A DNA stretch of 64,000 bases, from assembly GCF_900104065.1 (NCBI RefSeq), contig NZ_FNLC01000002.1, positions 788,995 to 852,994 of the forward strand, written 5' to 3'. Shown in pieces: positions 26,126-35,005 of the stretch (within the stretch, counting starts at the first letter, position 1; each line of letters begins with the position of its first letter). Made by a program: the position numbers and the translations under genes. The notes under the pieces were generated by a model that saw only the letters and a list, made by a program, of their open reading frames with translations, was not told the origin of the DNA and ran no database searches. Source of the DNA: Natronobacterium texcoconense. Lineage in GTDB: Archaea > Halobacteriota > Halobacteria > Halobacteriales > Natrialbaceae.

Positions 26126-26224
26126 AGAGGCCCGTAGACCGACCGTACACAAGAAGGTTCGTTTCAGAACACTCTTTTGAGAAGCGTAGCAGCGCCACAG
26201 CTGACGGAGCAAGAGATCGAGTAG

Positions 26225-26353
26225 CTACTCGTTTCGGTCGGCTTCGGGATCGAAGTTCGTCGGGACCACGGTGAGGTGGGCCATGCCGACGCCGGAATCG
26301 GCTGGCTCGTCGCCGGATGCGGGCGTACGTGGAGACGGGTTGCTGGCTGCCAT
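26225..26353 (-). CDS. 42-residue microprotein
   Basis: A short reading frame of 42 residues, beginning MAASNPSPRTPASGDEPADS and ending TNFDPEADRNE, with codons whose third bases are almost all G or C, as in real genes here. The middle MAHLTVVPTNFDPE looks like a compact conserved segment. An internal ATG gives a 19-residue alternative. It lies between the phosphodiesterase gene and ppa on the same strand. No function is known to me. An AT-rich stretch at 26380-26400 may be its promoter. Confidence 0.5.
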   Translation of the reverse strand: MAASNPSPRTPASGDEPADSGVGMAHLTVVPTNFDPEADRNE

Positions 26354-26473
26354 GACGTACGGTCGTACGCTCTACCGCCCAATAAAATTACTCATGCTCA
26401 TAACTCATCGGCGGCGGAGCCGTACATAACCACTGCGTATCCGGTCGGTGAAAACGAACGTCGGCGGTCGACG

Positions 26474-27007
26474 TTACTCGAAGTGCTCTTCGTAGAGATC
26501 CTGGGCGTGTTCGATCGCGTCGTAGGCAGCCTGACGGTCCTCCCAGCCCAGTGTTTCGACTTCCTTGCCTTCCTCGAGGTTCTTGTAGGTCGCGAAGAAC
26601 TCGTCGATCTCGTCGCGCTGTTGCTGTGGAATGTCCTCGAGATCCTCGATGTGGTCGTACCGGGGATCTTCGCTAGGGACGGCGATGACCTTGTCGTCCT
26701 GTTCGCCGTCGTCGTCCATCTTCATCAGGGCGACGGGACGGGCCTCGATGATGCAACCGGGGAACGTCTGGTCCTCGACGAGGACGAGGACGTCGAAGGG
26801 GTCCTCGTCGTCGTAGTACGACTGCGGGATGAACCCGTAGTCGCTCGGGTAGTGGACGTTGCTGTGGAGCACTCGATCGAGGACGACGCCGGGGACGTCC
26901 TTGTCGTACTCGTACTTGTTGCGCTCGCCTTTGAGACACTCCACGACGGCGTAGATCTCTTCCGGCGGGTTCGGTCCAGTTTCGAGGTCTTCCCAGAGGT
27001 TGACCAT
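26474..27007 (-). CDS. ppa: inorganic pyrophosphatase
   Basis: A 177-residue family I pyrophosphatase. Active-site segments are NKYEYDKDVPGVVLDRVLHS, YPSDYGFIPQSYY and DEDPFDVLVLVED, with KVIAVPSEDPRY later; the metal-binding aspartates are present. It hydrolyses pyrophosphate to drive biosynthesis, in the cytoplasm. A TATA-like stretch near 27033-27045 (minus strand) precedes the ATG by about 30 bases. Length is as expected. Confidence 0.95.
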   Translation of the reverse strand: MVNLWEDLETGPNPPEEIYAVVECLKGERNKYEYDKDVPGVVLDRVLHSNVHYPSDYGFIPQSYYDDEDPFDVLVLVEDQTFPGCIIEARPVALMKMDDDGEQDDKVIAVPSEDPRYDHIEDLEDIPQQQRDEIDEFFATYKNLEEGKEVETLGWEDRQAAYDAIEHAQDLYEEHFE

Positions 27008-27170
27008 ATACCGGAAACACCGCAGTCGATCAAAAAGTACTTTCGTAATCGAGTGTCAACAGTACTTGATGGCAACCAGACAACCAACGATGATCGTTCG
27101 GACGTGGCTGTCCGAAGAGTCGACGCCGGCGAACCCCCGTTGCCGGTCACGACGTGTATTGGTTGACAAG

Positions 27171-27180
27171 TCTTAAATAG
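27171..27180 (+). promoter_or_regulatory. TATA box of the PadR-family gene
   Basis: The sequence TCTTAAATAG lies about 26 bases before the ATG at 27202, the usual archaeal spacing to a transcription start at or near the start codon, so the message is likely leaderless. Confidence 0.65.
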
Positions 27181-27201
27181 TCTGGTGACATTTGCACAGG
27201 T

Positions 27202-27561
27202 ATGTCAGAGGCACAATCAATCACCGGCGAACAGAGTATCGCGCGCGAGCTCACAGCGTTCCAGAACAACATCCTCGTCATCCTCGCCAAGGAGCCAATG
27301 TACGGCCTGGCGATCAAGCGAGAACTCGAGGACTACTACGGAACCGAAGTCAATCACGGCCGTCTCTACCCCAACCTCGACGAACTCGTCGAACTGGGAC
27401 TGGTCGAGAAGAGCGAACTCGACAAGCGAACCAACCAGTACGAACTGACCGACGACGGCTACGATGCCGTCCTCGACGGCGTCCGCTGGACGCTCTCGAA
27501 CGTCGTCACGGGCGACGACCGCGCGGACGAAATCCGCGACATCGTCGAGCAGAGCTACTGA
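27202..27561 (+). CDS. PadR-family transcriptional regulator
   Basis: A 119-residue winged-helix protein. The core is ILVILAKEPMYGLAIKRELE, the recognition helix region YYGTEVNHGRLYPNLDELVE, and the wing LDKRTNQYELTDDGYDAV, all typical of PadR. Such proteins are usually repressors with a small-molecule or stress signal; the target is unknown. It converges with the gene at 27563 with only one base between stops. Confidence 0.88.
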   Translation: MSEAQSITGEQSIARELTAFQNNILVILAKEPMYGLAIKRELEDYYGTEVNHGRLYPNLDELVELGLVEKSELDKRTNQYELTDDGYDAVLDGVRWTLSNVVTGDDRADEIRDIVEQSY

Positions 27562-27562
27562 T

Positions 27563-28144
27563 CTACCGCTCCGGAACGGGTTCACCGACCGTTTCGTAGA
27601 TCAGTTCGATCGACTCGTCGATCACATCCCGCTGTTCTTTCGACGGCCACGCGTTCCGTACGTAGTACTCCATCCGGAACTCCGCGAGTTCCTCGGCCGT
27701 CACCGACTCGAGTGGCTTCGCGTAGTGGTTGCCTACGAAATCCGCGAGCGCCGTAGCGTTGTCCCCGTGGACGTCGCCGTGGTGCTCGCGGACTTCCGCG
27801 ACGATTTCGCGGTTCCGGGCGTCGACCTCGTCCCAGTCGTCCGGATCCTCCGTCCCCTCGAGCGGAATCTCGACCGCGCGCGAGGTGTCTTCGATCCGGT
27901 CGGTCCTGATAACGCCGTCCTCGGTCCATTCTCCGGGATGGAGGACCAGCACGTCGTCGCCGTCGTCCTCACGGATGCGAGCGGTGAACTCGTGGTCACT
28001 CAACAGTTCGTCGCGTCGCTTCGCGTGTGCCTCGGCCTCGTTTTCGTCGACTGCCGTTCGCTCGAGTCGCGTGAGTCGTTCGGCCTCCTCGACGACGTCG
28101 TCGGGGAGGGATTCGGTTTCGGAAGATTCGGTCGACTCGCTCAT
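27563..28144 (-). CDS. acidic haloarchaeal protein downstream of rnhA
   Basis: About 193 residues, acidic, soluble. It includes EAERLTRLERTAVDENEAEA, VLVLHPGEWTEDGVIRTDRI and YAKPLESVTAEELAEFRMEY near the end. I associate it with a protein often encoded next to haloarchaeal rnhA (an rnhA-operon protein, DUF7108-like), which may act with RNase H, but the function is unknown. The start at 28144 (MSESTESSE) is chosen over an upstream basic extension. It lies 65 bases downstream of rnhA. Confidence 0.7.
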   Translation of the reverse strand: MSESTESSETESLPDDVVEEAERLTRLERTAVDENEAEAHAKRRDELLSDHEFTARIREDDGDDVLVLHPGEWTEDGVIRTDRIEDTSRAVEIPLEGTEDPDDWDEVDARNREIVAEVREHHGDVHGDNATALADFVGNHYAKPLESVTAEELAEFRMEYYVRNAWPSKEQRDVIDESIELIYETVGEPVPER

Positions 28145-28209
28145 AGCGGATCGTTCGTCCGCGAGCGTTTTGCAGTTGCTGATCGACGCCGATCGCTCGA
28201 GTTCCGGAA

Positions 28210-28800
28210 TCAGCCGTCGAGTGCCTCGTTCGCGAGTTCGTCCGCGCGCTCGTTGACCTCGCGGGGGACGTGTTCGATCGTCCACTCGCCGAACGCCGAG
28301 AGCAGTTCGTGGACGGTCACGCGCTTCTCGCGGAGTTCGGGATTGTTCGTGTCGTACTCGCCGCGGACCTGCTTGACGATCAGTTCGGAGTCGCCGCGGA
28401 TCTGGACTTCGTCGTAGCCGTAGTCGCGCGCGGCCTCGAGAACGGCGATCAGTGCCTCGTACTCGGCCTGGTTGTTCGTCGCGCGGCCGATGCGTTCGCC
28501 GCCCTCGGCGACGATGCCGTCGCCGGTGACGATCACCCAGCCGATACCTGCAGGGCCGGGATTGCCGCGGGAGCCGCCGTCGAAGTAGAGGTGTGCTCGC
28601 CCGCCGCCCTCGCGAAGCAGGGCCTCGAGATCTTGCGGAGCTCCGCCCTGGATCACGACCTTGTCGTCGTAGGCGACGGCCGTCGCATCGCCGCGACTCG
28701 CACGCCAGCGTTCGTGGTCCGTGTTTCCGGATTCGACGGGGATACCTGCCTCTTCGAGCCGAGAACGGGCCTGCTCGACGTCACACTCGATAACCGGCAT
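28210..28800 (-). CDS. rnhA: ribonuclease HI
   Basis: A 196-residue RNase HI. An N-terminal 65-residue domain (MPVIECDVEQARSRLEEAGI) precedes the RNase H fold. The catalytic residues D74 (in LYFDGGSRGNPGPAG), E113 (NNQAEYEAL), D137 (RGDSELIVKQV) and D187 (NERADELA) are all present. It cuts the RNA strand of RNA/DNA hybrids. It is divergent from the TFB gene with 160 bases between. Confidence 0.93.
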   Translation of the reverse strand: MPVIECDVEQARSRLEEAGIPVESGNTDHERWRASRGDATAVAYDDKVVIQGGAPQDLEALLREGGGRAHLYFDGGSRGNPGPAGIGWVIVTGDGIVAEGGERIGRATNNQAEYEALIAVLEAARDYGYDEVQIRGDSELIVKQVRGEYDTNNPELREKRVTVHELLSAFGEWTIEHVPREVNERADELANEALDG

Positions 28801-28927
28801 TCGTAGCCGTGATCCGGCAGTTCCGGATAAAGTCTTTCCGGTTTCGGATCGTAAACTCCGCTTGTGAGCGCCCGTATAGCCTGTTTTCGGCGATTAACCT
28901 TCTACGGGCGAAAACAGTTACCCAAAG

Positions 28928-28936
28928 TTTATATAT
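28928..28936 (+). promoter_or_regulatory. strong TATA box of the tfb gene
   Basis: TTTATATAT, preceded by an A/C-rich BRE-like stretch, lies about 30 bases before the ATG at 28963. It is one of the clearest promoters in the window. Confidence 0.75.
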
Positions 28937-28962
28937 GCTGGTGTTACTACTATAAAAGTGCG

Positions 28963-29925
28963 ATGACACGGTCCACCCGCCAGCGGGAGCGCACGCGTGA
29001 GACGGACGAGACCGAGGATCAGGAGGGGGTAAAAGCCTGTCCCGAGTGTGAATCGGACAATCTCGTGAAAGACTCCGACCGGGGTGAGCTCATCTGTGAA
29101 GACTGTGGGCTCGTCGTGGAGGAAGAAAAGATAGACCCCGGTCCTGAGTGGCGGGCGTTTAACCACCAGGAACGGCAGGAAAAGTCCCGCGTCGGCGCGC
29201 CGACGACCCAGACGATGCACGACAAGGGACTGACGACGACGATCGACTGGAAGGACAAAGACGCCTACGGTCGCTCTATCTCCTCGAAAAAGCGCAGCCA
29301 GATGCATCGGCTGCGAAAGTGGCAAGAGCGTATTCGAACGAAAGACGCCGGCGAACGAAATCTCCAGTTCGCACTGAGCGAAATCGACCGGATGGCCTCG
29401 GCACTCGGTGTCCCACGGTCGGTGCGGGAGGTTGCCTCGGTGATCTATCGCCGCGCACTCAAAGAAGACCTCATCCGCGGCCGTTCGATCGAAGGCGTCG
29501 CGACGTCGGCACTGTACGCCGCCTGTCGAAAGGAAGGTATTCCACGAAGTCTCGAAGAAATCTCGGAAGTCTCACGCGTCGAACGAAAAGAGATCGGTCG
29601 GACGTATCGATACATCTCGCAGGAACTCGGCCTCGAGATGCGACCCGTCGACCCGAAAAAGTACGTCCCGCGCTTCTGTTCTGAACTCGAACTGTCCGAA
29701 GAGGTCCAGACCAAGGCCAACGAAATCATCGAGAAGACGGCCGAGGAAGGACTGCTCTCGGGCAAGTCTCCGACCGGATACGCCGCAGCCGCGATCTACG
29801 CTGCGTCGCTGCTCTGTAACGAGAAAAAGACCCAGCGTGAGGTCGCAGACGTCGCGCAGGTTACCGAAGTGACCATCCGGAACCGGTATCAGGAACAGAT
29901 CGAAGCGATGGGCATCCACGGCTAA
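28963..29925 (+). CDS. tfb: transcription initiation factor IIB (TFB)
   Basis: About 320 residues. The zinc ribbon is [16 protein letters not shown] plus [14 protein letters not shown] near residues 25-55. The B-finger region ([11 protein letters not shown]) and two cyclin repeats follow (first near [20 protein letters not shown], second near [20 protein letters not shown]). It recruits RNA polymerase to TBP-bound promoters. Haloarchaea carry several TFBs; which one this is cannot be told from sequence alone. The ATG at 28963 follows the strong TATA box. Confidence 0.95.
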   Translation: MTRSTRQRERTRETDETEDQEGVKACPECESDNLVKDSDRGELICEDCGLVVEEEKIDPGPEWRAFNHQERQEKSRVGAPTTQTMHDKGLTTTIDWKDKDAYGRSISSKKRSQMHRLRKWQERIRTKDAGERNLQFALSEIDRMASALGVPRSVREVASVIYRRALKEDLIRGRSIEGVATSALYAACRKEGIPRSLEEISEVSRVERKEIGRTYRYISQELGLEMRPVDPKKYVPRFCSELELSEEVQTKANEIIEKTAEEGLLSGKSPTGYAAAAIYAASLLCNEKKTQREVADVAQVTEVTIRNRYQEQIEAMGIHG

Positions 29926-30038
29926 CGCAACCGCTCACCGTCACTTTTTATCGCGCCACAGACGGCTACCGACGGGTATCGTCCGTCGGTTTCTGTGCCC
30001 TTCCGTCGGTGATTCGCGAGGCGTCGACTATAGTAGCC

Positions 30039-30091
30039 ACTGCACACCTGATCGCACAGTAGTCGTGCGATCAGGTGTACATAGTTGCAGT
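30039..30091. repeat. long perfect stem-loop in the tfb-gfcR gap
   Basis: ACACCTGATCGCAC (30044-30057) pairs exactly with GTGCGATCAGGTGT (30065-30078) around a 7-base loop. Flanking ACTGC and GCAGT also pair. It lies between the convergent tfb and gfcR genes and could act as a terminator for both, or be a mobile palindromic element. Confidence 0.7.
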
Positions 30092-30188
30092 TGTTACGAT
30101 ACGTGCCACGAAAAGTCGGTATCCTCGACGGTGACAGGACTGGCTACCTCTTTCCCGTCTCGACGGTGAGAAATCGTCCCGTCTCCGA

Positions 30189-30839
30189 CTACTCGTCCTG
30201 TCCGACGCTGATGACCTGCAACAGCGAGTAAACCGGCACGCCGTCGATCTCCTCGAGCCCCTGCTTGTCGGCGAGGACGACGCAGGCGAGCGGTTCACCG
30301 CCTTCCGTACGAATCGCTTCGACGGTTTCTCGCATGGTGGTGCCGCTGGTGATGGTGTCGTCGACAATGTAACACTCGCGGTCGCGGATGCCAGCGAAGT
30401 TCCGGCTGAATGTACCGCCGAGTTCCTCGATATCGTCGTCGTCCCACTGGTGTTTCGCCGGAGTGTAGGTTCCGAGGTCGGTCTCGAGTTCGCTCGCGAT
30501 GAGCGTCGCGATGGGGGCACCGGCTTTCTCGATGCCGATCGTCAGGTCGACGTCCTCGCCGTGTTTGGCGAGCAGGTTAGCCATCGCCGACGCGACGAAC
30601 CCCATCCGTTTGCTGTCCCGACCGATCGCCGACCAGTCGACGTGGATGTCCTGTGGGCCGGTTCCCCCTTCGACTGTCTGGCTTGGCTGGCTGGTCGGCT
30701 GTGGCGACGCGCCGCTGCGTTCGACGAGCCAGCTTGCAGTCTCCCGGGAGACGTTCAGTTCGTCCGCGATTTCGCCCTTCGAGAGCCCCCGGTCTGCGAG
30801 TTCGGCGGCACTCTCGATGAGATCGTCGACGTTCTTCAT
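30189..30839 (-). CDS. gfcR: GfcR-type transcriptional regulator (PRTase fold)
   Basis: A 216-residue protein. The N-terminal HTH (LADRGLSKGEIADELNVSRE, residues 14-33) is followed by a phosphoribosyltransferase domain with the PRPP signature VDDTITSGTT at about residues 159-168. This matches GfcR, the haloarchaeal regulator of glycolytic genes, named for glucose/fructose catabolism; it was earlier annotated as orotate phosphoribosyltransferase-like. It is divergent from the HAD gene with about 100 bases between. Confidence 0.88.
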   Translation of the reverse strand: MKNVDDLIESAAELADRGLSKGEIADELNVSRETASWLVERSGASPQPTSQPSQTVEGGTGPQDIHVDWSAIGRDSKRMGFVASAMANLLAKHGEDVDLTIGIEKAGAPIATLIASELETDLGTYTPAKHQWDDDDIEELGGTFSRNFAGIRDRECYIVDDTITSGTTMRETVEAIRTEGGEPLACVVLADKQGLEEIDGVPVYSLLQVISVGQDE

Positions 30840-30943
30840 ATACTGTCGGTTCGGTCGCCATTTTTATAGGCGTGTCGTCGTGTGCAAACACCGCGCTACC
30901 GGGACCGGAAACGATTTTTCGTCGGCCGCTGGCTGTTGGTACC

Positions 30944-32200
30944 ATGGAACGATACGACCTCGTCTACCGGCTCTACGACGAGTACGACACCGAGACGTTA
31001 CGCGAGTACCAGGAGTTCGTCGACGTCTTTCCGGCCGTCGACTCCCGGGTCGCCCTCGAGCACTGGCAAGACGCGACCGAGGAACTCCAGGACCGAAAGG
31101 ACGAGATTCGGGGCGACTTCGCGGCCGGGGAGACCTTCGCGGAGGTAGCCTCGAGAGCCGACCGCGACCAGGCCTTTACCGCGCTGGATCTCGAGGCGAA
31201 GTACGGTCGGGCGGTGAACGTCCTCGTGCTCGACGTCGACGAGACGCTCCGGTCGGCGGGCGGCACGGACAACGAGATTCCCCGCGAGACGCTGCACGTA
31301 CTGACGGAGTTTCACGAGGCGGGCGTCCCGATCGTCATCTGTACGGGCCAGACCCTCGAGAACGTCAAGGGCTTTGCGATCCAGGGGCTTGGAAGCGAAA
31401 TCGTCCACTCCGGGAACCTCTCGATCGTCTACGAGGCCGGTACCGGCGTCTTCACGCCGGGCCACGGCGCGGAGACGAAGCAACTCCTCTACGAGGATCT
31501 GGACGAGGAGATCCGGACGGTCTTCGACGCCGTTCGCTCCCGCATCCTCCCGGAAGCCCCCGAAGAACTCCGACGGGGCTGTCACCTCCAGGGCAACGAG
31601 TTCAACGTCACCCTCAAACCGAACTACGAGACCGGCTCCTCGAACGCTCGCGAGGTCATCGACGAGGGACTGGTCTACCTGATCGATCTGCTGGCCGACG
31701 CCGTCGGATCGACGGTCGGGACCACAGACGCCCCCGAGGGTGAATCAGTCGTCGACTGGACCCGCGCGTTCTACGCCGCACAGGACCCCGAGATCAGGGC
31801 CGTCCTCGAGGGCGAAGGTGCCTATCCCGACCTCGAGGCCGACGACGTTCCGTCGGCACTCGCGTCGATTCTCGAGCGTATCGACGTCGCCTACTACGAG
31901 GCCGACGCGGCCGAGATCGGCAGCCTCGAGTTGAACAAGATCGTCGGGGTCGAGCGGGCACTCGAGGTACTGGGGGTCGACGACCCGTTCGCGCTCGTGA
32001 TGGGCGACTCGAAGAGCGACCTGCGCGTGATGGAGTGGGTCGACGAGAACGACGCGGGGATCGCAGCGGCACCGGAACACTCCTCGCAGGATACGTTCCA
32101 GCACGTCCTCGAGACCGACGAACTCGTCTTCGATCGCGGCAAGAGCGTCGACGTGCTCCGGACGGTGTACGCGCTGAATCGGCTCGTTCGACTCGACTAA
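30944..32200 (+). CDS. HAD-superfamily phosphatase
   Basis: About 418 residues. After a helical N-terminal domain of about 90 residues, the HAD motif I is VLVLDVDETLRS, with D97 and D99. Motif II is IVICTGQT, and the C-terminal motif IV is LVMGDSKSDLRVMEW. It resembles sucrose-phosphatase-type Cof hydrolases but the substrate is not evident. The ATG at 30944 is chosen over an upstream in-frame start. Its end is followed after two bases by a repeat element. Confidence 0.8.
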   Translation: MERYDLVYRLYDEYDTETLREYQEFVDVFPAVDSRVALEHWQDATEELQDRKDEIRGDFAAGETFAEVASRADRDQAFTALDLEAKYGRAVNVLVLDVDETLRSAGGTDNEIPRETLHVLTEFHEAGVPIVICTGQTLENVKGFAIQGLGSEIVHSGNLSIVYEAGTGVFTPGHGAETKQLLYEDLDEEIRTVFDAVRSRILPEAPEELRRGCHLQGNEFNVTLKPNYETGSSNAREVIDEGLVYLIDLLADAVGSTVGTTDAPEGESVVDWTRAFYAAQDPEIRAVLEGEGAYPDLEADDVPSALASILERIDVAYYEADAAEIGSLELNKIVGVERALEVLGVDDPFALVMGDSKSDLRVMEWVDENDAGIAAAPEHSSQDTFQHVLETDELVFDRGKSVDVLRTVYALNRLVRLD

Positions 32201-32202
32201 CT

Positions 32203-32251
32203 CCGTTCCAGGCGTCGACTGCATGGTCGAATCGACTTAAACGACTGGAAC
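32203..32251. repeat. post-stop inverted-repeat element, copy 1
   Basis: It starts CCGTTCCAGGCGTCGACTGC three bases after the HAD stop. Terminal GTTCCAG (32205-32211) pairs with CTGGAAC (32245-32251). A relative with the same opening box lies at 35006-35079. Confidence 0.65.
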
Positions 32252-32391
32252 ATCAAGGCCTGCCGGTCAACGGCGTTCGAACTGACGATTCTATCACCGC
32301 GAGTCCAGTTACGAGCGTCGCATACCCCCTCGACGTGCGGTCGCGTTCGCGGCTCGGTCCTGATTCGAAGTCGATCCGGATCGGTGATAGT

Positions 32392-32511
32392 ATGAGATGG
32401 TCCGCCTTCCAGAGTTACCACGACGGCATCGGGTACGAATCGGCGTCGATAGAATCCGGTCGTGACGACGGCCGCGGCGACGACCACGTCGACGAGGTGA
32501 TGGTCGGATGA
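32392..32511 (+). CDS. possible 39-residue upstream coupled protein
   Basis: A 39-residue frame beginning MRWSAFQSYHDGIGYE and rich in Asp and Gly at its end. Its TGA overlaps the next gene's ATG (ATGA), a sign of translational coupling. Codon third positions are GC-rich. It may be a leader or a small partner of the bacterio-opsin-activator-type regulator. Weak evidence. Confidence 0.4.
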   Translation: MRWSAFQSYHDGIGYESASIESGRDDGRGDDHVDEVMVG

Positions 32512-33185
32512 CGACGGTCGCCGAACTCACACTCCCAACCGACGAGTTCGCCCTCGCAGAGACGTTCCGGCGACTCCCGGAACTCGAGGTCCGCGTCGAA
32601 AGCGTCGTCGCCGAAGGACCGTCGAGGACGACGCCGCTCGTCTGGTTCTCTGGCGTCGACACGGCCGATCTCGAGGCGACCCTCGAGGCGGACCCGACCG
32701 TTGCGGAGCATCGGCAACTACTCGAAAACACCGACGACGACGAGTGGCTCTACCGACTCCGCTACGGTGAATCGGTCAACTCCGTCTGTCGGGCGGTCTA
32801 TACCAACGGCGGGACGGTACTGGGAGCCAGGGTCGTCGACGACCAGTGGACGCTTCGCCTGCTGTTCCCGCTTCGGGAGGAACTGTCCGACGCCGTCTCC
32901 GATATTGAATCGAACGACGTCCGGATCGACGTCAGGCGGATGGTCGAGGCCGGAGGAGAGGAAGGCCTCGAGACGACGGCCGCGCTCACCGAACCACAGC
33001 AGGAAGCGATCGCCGAGGCCTACCGACAGGGGTACTACGACGTCCCACGCGAGATCTCGCTCGAGGAACTGGCGAACGAACTCGACATCTCACATCAGGC
33101 GCTGTCGGAACGGCTCCGGCGGGCCAACCGCGTCCTCGCGAGCGAGCAACTCGAGGAGGCAGCAGGCGAGATGGTGACCGAGTGA
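32508..33185 (+). CDS. bacterio-opsin activator-type HTH regulator
   Basis: A 225-residue protein. The N-terminal 150 residues are a sensor-like domain (LFPLREELSDAVSDIESNDV). The C-terminal HTH_10 domain is clear: LTEPQQEAIAEAYRQGYYDV followed by PREISLEELANELDISHQAL. This type regulates genes in haloarchaea (Bat-like); the target here is unknown. It overlaps the small frame before it and ends 62 bases before the next HAD gene. Confidence 0.9.
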   Translation: MTTVAELTLPTDEFALAETFRRLPELEVRVESVVAEGPSRTTPLVWFSGVDTADLEATLEADPTVAEHRQLLENTDDDEWLYRLRYGESVNSVCRAVYTNGGTVLGARVVDDQWTLRLLFPLREELSDAVSDIESNDVRIDVRRMVEAGGEEGLETTAALTEPQQEAIAEAYRQGYYDVPREISLEELANELDISHQALSERLRRANRVLASEQLEEAAGEMVTE

Positions 33186-33247
33186 TCGAATCGCTCGCCT
33201 CGACAGCGACCGAAGTCACTATTCCGCCACCGCCCGTATCGGTCTCC

Positions 33248-33766
33248 ATGAGCGAGTACGACGCCGTCGTCTACGACCTCGACGGTACGCTGGTCGACCT
33301 GAACGTCGACTGGAACCGCGTCGCCGAGGACGTTCTCGAGGTGTACGAGACCGAAGACGTCGAACCACCGAGCGAGAATCTGTGGGACCTGCTCGGATAC
33401 GCCGACGATGCCGGCGTTCGATCCGAGGTCGAATCGACGATCGCCAGCCACGAACGCACGGGTGCCGAGACTGCACCCCGGCTTGCCCACGCCGACGAAT
33501 TACTCGAGCGGACGGTCCCGGTCGGCGTCTGTTCGCTCAACTGCGAGGCGGCGTGTCGGATCGCCCTCGAGAAACACGGCCTGGCCGAACCCGTCGACGT
33601 CGTCGTCGGCCGGGATACGGTCTCGACCTGGAAACCCGATCCGGAGCCGCTGCTCGAGGCAGTTCGAACGCTCGGGGCCGATCCCGAAGAGACCGTGTTC
33701 GTCGGCGATTCGGAACGCGACGAGGTGACTGCCCGGCGTGCGGGGACGGCGTTCGAGTACGTCTGA
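33248..33766 (+). CDS. HAD-superfamily hydrolase (phosphoglycolate phosphatase-like)
   Basis: A 172-residue HAD hydrolase. Motif I is VVYDLDGTLVDLN near residue 8, motif II VGVCSLNCE, motif III in STWKPDPEPLLEAVRTLG, and motif IV VFVGDSERDEV. The cap is small, as in phosphoglycolate phosphatase-like enzymes. The substrate is unknown. The ATG at 33248 gives MSEYDAVVYDLDG, the normal family start. Confidence 0.88.
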   Translation: MSEYDAVVYDLDGTLVDLNVDWNRVAEDVLEVYETEDVEPPSENLWDLLGYADDAGVRSEVESTIASHERTGAETAPRLAHADELLERTVPVGVCSLNCEAACRIALEKHGLAEPVDVVVGRDTVSTWKPDPEPLLEAVRTLGADPEETVFVGDSERDEVTARRAGTAFEYV

Positions 33767-33848
33767 TACTGTCGGACGACGGGGCTGTCCCGGAACGACG
33801 GCAGTGAACTCGCGACCGACCGCTCACGGACTCTGTCCGGTATACGAG

Positions 33849-34100
33849 TTACTCGTCGCGACCGTGCTTGCGTTTCGCGTATGCAAACACCGCTATCGCG
33901 ACGACCAGCCAGACGACGGCACCGACGCGAACCGCGAACTCGGCTCGTGCGGCCCAGGTAGTGAGTTCGAAGGGAATCGACAGCATGGCGACGATCGGTG
34001 CACCGACGAGGATCGTCAGCACGAAGGTGATCTGCATCACCCAGCCGTAGTCGACTCCCTCGGGATCGATCGTTTCGACGGGCTCTGGCACGGCTGACAA
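33849..34100 (-). CDS. small membrane protein (DUF5822-like)
   Basis: An 83-residue protein with two hydrophobic segments (about residues 21-42 and 57-75) and a basic tail KRKHGRDE. The opening PVETIDPEGVDYGWVMQITF resembles a haloarchaeal family I remember as DUF5822. Function unknown. It is divergent from panB with about 90 bases between, so it probably has its own promoter. Confidence 0.7.
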   Translation of the reverse strand: MSAVPEPVETIDPEGVDYGWVMQITFVLTILVGAPIVAMLSIPFELTTWAARAEFAVRVGAVVWLVVAIAVFAYAKRKHGRDE

Positions 34101-34191
34101 TCCCGACGCATTCGTCTTAAGCGTCGCGGGTTACGCGTTCGGTCCAGTCGAAGAACAGTGATGTTTAATCGTCGGAGACGAATTGGTAGCT

Positions 34192-35004
34192 ATGCCCACC
34201 GTCCGGGATCTGAGAACGAAAGCAGGGGAGGAACCGATCACGATGCTGACGGCCTACGACGCACCGACGGCCGGAATCGTCGACGATGCGGGCGTCGACG
34301 TGGTTCTCGTCGGCGACAGCGTCGGCAACGCGTCGCTGGGCTACGAGACGACCATCCCGGTCACCGTCGACGACGTCGCCCGCCACGTCGGTGCGGTCTC
34401 GCGGGCAACCGACGACGCCCTGGTCGTCGCCGACATGCCGTTCCTCTCCTTTGGCGTCGACGAGAAAGATAGCCTCGAGAACGCCGGACGGATGCTCAAG
34501 GAGGAGGGTGCCGAAGCGGTCAAAATCGAGAGCGGTCCCCATACGGTCGAGCTTACAGAGAAGATGGTCCAGCTGGGCATTCCGGTGATGGCTCACCTCG
34601 GGTTGACGCCCCAGCACGTCAACCAGTACGGCGGCTACCCGCGCCAGGGAACGGACCAGGACGCCGCGGAACGCATCCTCGAACTGGCACGGGCCCACGA
34701 GGAGGCCGGCGCGTTCTCGCTCGTACTGGAGCACGTCCCGTCGAACCTCGCGGCAGAGGTCACCGACGCGATCGACATTCCGACGATCGGAATCGGTGCG
34801 GGTCCCGACTGCGACGGACAGGTGCTCGTGGTCGACGACGCAGTGGGCCTGAGCGAGTGGTCACCGTCGTTTGCAAAGCAGTTCGGGTCAGTCCGCGAAG
34901 AGATGGAAAACGCCGTCGAGGAGTACGTCACGTCCGTCGAGTCCGGCGAGTTCCCGGCCGAAGAACACAGCCACGAGGAAGCCGACCTCGAGGACATCTA
35001 CTAG
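34192..35004 (+). CDS. panB: 3-methyl-2-oxobutanoate hydroxymethyltransferase
   Basis: A 270-residue PanB. Key motifs are ITMLTAYDAPTAGIVDDAG, VLVGDSVGNASLGYETTIPV and MAHLGLTPQHVNQYGGYPRQ, with the metal-binding and active-site residues of the family. It makes ketopantoate for pantothenate/CoA synthesis. The ATG at 34192 (MPTVRDLR) is preferred over an upstream TTG. It is alone here; no panC-equivalent is next to it. A repeat element follows the stop at once. Confidence 0.93.
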   Translation: MPTVRDLRTKAGEEPITMLTAYDAPTAGIVDDAGVDVVLVGDSVGNASLGYETTIPVTVDDVARHVGAVSRATDDALVVADMPFLSFGVDEKDSLENAGRMLKEEGAEAVKIESGPHTVELTEKMVQLGIPVMAHLGLTPQHVNQYGGYPRQGTDQDAAERILELARAHEEAGAFSLVLEHVPSNLAAEVTDAIDIPTIGIGAGPDCDGQVLVVDDAVGLSEWSPSFAKQFGSVREEMENAVEEYVTSVESGEFPAEEHSHEEADLEDIY

Positions 35005-35005
35005 T

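Noticed and set aside
24287-26137. 616-codon open frame on the plus strand
   Set aside because: It runs antisense to the phosphodiesterase-like and DUF371 genes, whose motifs are convincing. It has no recognisable domain.
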